DNA of 7,052 nt from Thermoplasmatota archaeon. GTDB taxonomy: Archaea; Thermoplasmatota; Thermoplasmata; UBA10834. The first letter of the stretch is position 1. Every line of letters starts with the position of its first letter. Below are positions 5,830 through 7,052 of the stretch, piece by piece. Made by a program: the position numbers and the translations under genes. Location of the stretch: the NCBI GenBank assembly GCA_030836605.1, contig JAUPMC010000114.1, positions 1 to 7,052 of the forward strand, in the 5' to 3' direction. The notes under the pieces were generated by a model, which ran no database searches, was not told the DNA's origin, and worked only from the letters and a program-made list of their open reading frames with translations.

Positions 5830-6756
5830 ATGACCGATGAGAAGCCTTCGAAGCTAAAGATATGGTTGCTCGAGCTCAGGGCGCCGTTCTTCACAGCGTC
5901 GCTCGTGCCCACGTTGCTCGGGGCGGCGATAGCGTGGGAGTCCGCGGGGGCCTTCCACCCGCTCCTGTTCGTCCTCACACTCATAGGGGTCGTCTTCGCG
6001 CATGCGGGGACGAACGTGATCAACGACTACTTCGACTACAAGAACGGCACGGACCTGACGAACAAGAACCGGACCCCGTTCAACGGGGGCACCCCGTTCC
6101 TCGTGACCGGAGTGCTAGCGCCGAAGGAGGTCTACAGGGGGGCGATCGCGTTCTTCGTCGCGTGCGCGGCCATCGGGTTGTACCTCGCGTACGCCGTCTC
6201 GTATTGGATCATCCCGCTCGTGGTCGTGGGCATCGGCCTCGGCTACTTCTACACCTCTCCCAAGCTGAACCTCGCGGCGATGGGCGTCGGAGAGTTCGCC
6301 GTCGGCCTCGGGTTCGGCCCGCTCGTGGTGGAGGGAGCGTACCTGGTCCAGACCGGCGAACTGAGCGTCGTACCTCTCCTGGCGGGACTGCCGGTCGCGT
6401 TCCTCATCGGGCTCGTCCTCTTCATCAACCAGTTCCCGGACAGGGAGGCCGACAGCGGCGCGGGGAAGAACCACTGGGTCGTCAGGATGGGCCTCCAGAA
6501 GGCCTCGTTCTGGTACGCCGGCCTCATGGTCACGACATTCGCGACGGTCGTGGCCCTGTGGGCCATCGGCGTCTACCCGGTCTGGTCCCTGGCCGCGCTC
6601 GTCCCGGTCGCGATCGCCTACAAGGCGGTCAGGATCGTCCTTGACAAGTACGGGAGCGTCCGCGAGCTGGTCCCGGCGCAGGCGATGACTGTACAGGTGC
6701 ATCTGACGGTCGGGCTGCTCATATCGGCGGGGCTCATAGTCGCGGGCCTGCTCTGA
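5830..6756 (+). CDS. menA: UbiA-family prenyltransferase, MenA-type (1,4-dihydroxy-2-naphthoate polyprenyltransferase)
   Basis: A 308-residue integral membrane enzyme that attaches a polyprenyl chain to an aromatic ring, here probably 1,4-dihydroxy-2-naphthoate in menaquinone synthesis. The first Asp-rich motif is NDYFDYKNGTD (65-75). The second, NQFPDREADSGAGKNHWVVRMG (200-221), has D204 and D208 for the Mg-diphosphate complex and K213 nearby, and is close to the DRxxDxxxGKxTLxVRxG block of MenA. About eight or nine hydrophobic segments are visible, for example near 22-36, 44-60, 104-124, 126-140, 155-170, 180-199, 224-246, 250-262 and 290-307, consistent with the nine-helix UbiA fold. It is divergent from the polyprenyl synthase/MenG/reductase unit and has its own TATA box. 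Its stop is 3 bases from the stop of the converging NuoN-type gene. A role in the futalosine variant of the pathway or in prenylation of another aromatic is the main alternative; UbiA lipid synthases are less likely given the MenA-like second motif. Confidence 0.87.
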   Translation: MTDEKPSKLKIWLLELRAPFFTASLVPTLLGAAIAWESAGAFHPLLFVLTLIGVVFAHAGTNVINDYFDYKNGTDLTNKNRTPFNGGTPFLVTGVLAPKEVYRGAIAFFVACAAIGLYLAYAVSYWIIPLVVVGIGLGYFYTSPKLNLAAMGVGEFAVGLGFGPLVVEGAYLVQTGELSVVPLLAGLPVAFLIGLVLFINQFPDREADSGAGKNHWVVRMGLQKASFWYAGLMVTTFATVVALWAIGVYPVWSLAALVPVAIAYKAVRIVLDKYGSVRELVPAQAMTVQVHLTVGLLISAGLIVAGLL

Positions 6757-6759
6757 CCC

Positions 6760-7052
6760 TCACTGCCCCAGGGGCAGCTCCGCGAAGCCCTCGGCCGCCC
6801 GGAGGCATATGTCCAGCGTCGCGTCGAAGAACACACCAAGCAGCACCGTCATCGCGAGCGCGATGATTATGGCCGCCATGGTCCACCTCGGCGCCCTTAT
6901 CCTCTCCTCGCTGGCGGGGGAGTCCATGTAAATGTACTTGATCACGCGCGCGTAGTAGTACAGTGAGAGCGCGCTGTTCAGGACCGCCGCGACCGCGAGC
7001 CATATCAACCAGCTGGGCCCGGGGTCCATGGAGCCGTAGACCGCCGACGAGA
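6760..7052 (-). CDS. nuoN: NADH-quinone oxidoreductase subunit N-like (NuoN/FpoN), C-terminal part
   Basis: Only the last 97 or so residues lie in the window; the frame is still open at the right edge (SSAVYGSMDPG), so the ATG at 7029 is internal. The segment LIWLAVAAVLNSALSLYYYARVIKYIYM is the well-conserved end of the antiporter-like NuoN/FpoN subunits of complex I-type enzymes, including the AVLNSxxSxYYYxRV motif. A polar stretch with an acidic and basic loop (about MDSPASEERIRAPRW) follows, then a final hydrophobic helix (about MAAIIIALAMTVLLGVFF) and a short tail. The subunit forms part of the membrane arm that pumps ions during electron transfer to quinone. The sequence does not tell NADH- from F420H2- or ferredoxin-driven complexes. 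Since nuoN usually closes the operon, the rest of the complex is expected just to the right of the window. Confidence 0.85.
   Translation of the reverse strand, partial: SSAVYGSMDPGPSWLIWLAVAAVLNSALSLYYYARVIKYIYMDSPASEERIRAPRWTMAAIIIALAMTVLLGVFFDATLDICLRAAEGFAELPLGQ

Noticed and set aside
6763..6777. Perfect inverted repeat CTGCCCC-A-GGGGCAG near the end of the NuoN-type gene, a possible terminator
   Set aside because: It lies in the codons for the LPLGQ tail, has a loop of at most three bases when folded, and is not followed by a T-run on either strand. Archaeal termination depends mainly on T-rich tracts.
1..7052. CRISPR array, insertion sequence, tRNA, defence island or phage genes
   Set aside because: No spaced direct repeats, transposase motifs, tRNA-like cloverleaf or defence domains were seen. 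Every sizeable open stretch is accounted for by housekeeping or quinone genes.

Overview
The window is gene-dense, high-GC DNA from an archaeon, most likely a respiring euryarchaeon of the Thermoplasmatota type. The archaeal assignment rests on a Nob1-type endonuclease (PIN domain plus zinc ribbon), heavy use of AGG (Arg) and ATA (Ile) codons despite the high GC, TATA boxes about 24-33 bases upstream of start codons with almost no leader, and a geranylgeranyl reductase. The phylum is an inference: menaquinone genes beside a Nuo/Fpo-type gene argue against an obligate methanogen, but the window has no rRNA or other phylogenetic marker to fix it.

Layout from left to right: (i) the C-terminal part of a divergent serine hydroxymethyltransferase (+), cut by the left edge; (ii) a tight three-gene unit (+), 1006-2896, encoding a ThiF/MoeB-type E1 enzyme, a ThiI-type PP-loop enzyme that lacks the usual N-terminal tRNA-binding domains, and the ribosome-maturation nuclease Nob1; (iii) a three-gene unit on the minus strand, 2909-5676, read in the order long-chain polyprenyl diphosphate synthase, UbiE/MenG-type methyltransferase, geranylgeranyl-reductase-family flavoprotein; (iv) a divergent promoter region of about 150 bases; (v) a MenA/UbiA-type prenyltransferase (+); (vi) the C-terminal end of a NuoN-type proton-pumping subunit (-), cut by the right edge.

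Regions iii-v read as one pathway. The polyprenyl synthase makes a long isoprenoid chain, the UbiA-family enzyme attaches it to dihydroxynaphthoate, the methyltransferase completes the menaquinone ring, and the reductase probably saturates double bonds in the tail. The neighbouring NuoN-like subunit belongs to a complex that would use that quinone. The left unit combines sulfur activation and transfer (E1 plus PP-loop enzyme) with 16S rRNA maturation, so it looks like an RNA modification and processing cluster.

I see no mobile element, CRISPR array, tRNA or rRNA. No region is clearly a new defence or biosynthetic system. The least ordinary points are the THUMP-less ThiI next to an E1 enzyme, the inverted repeat that overlaps the TATA box of the prenyltransferase gene, and the divergent hydroxymethyltransferase.
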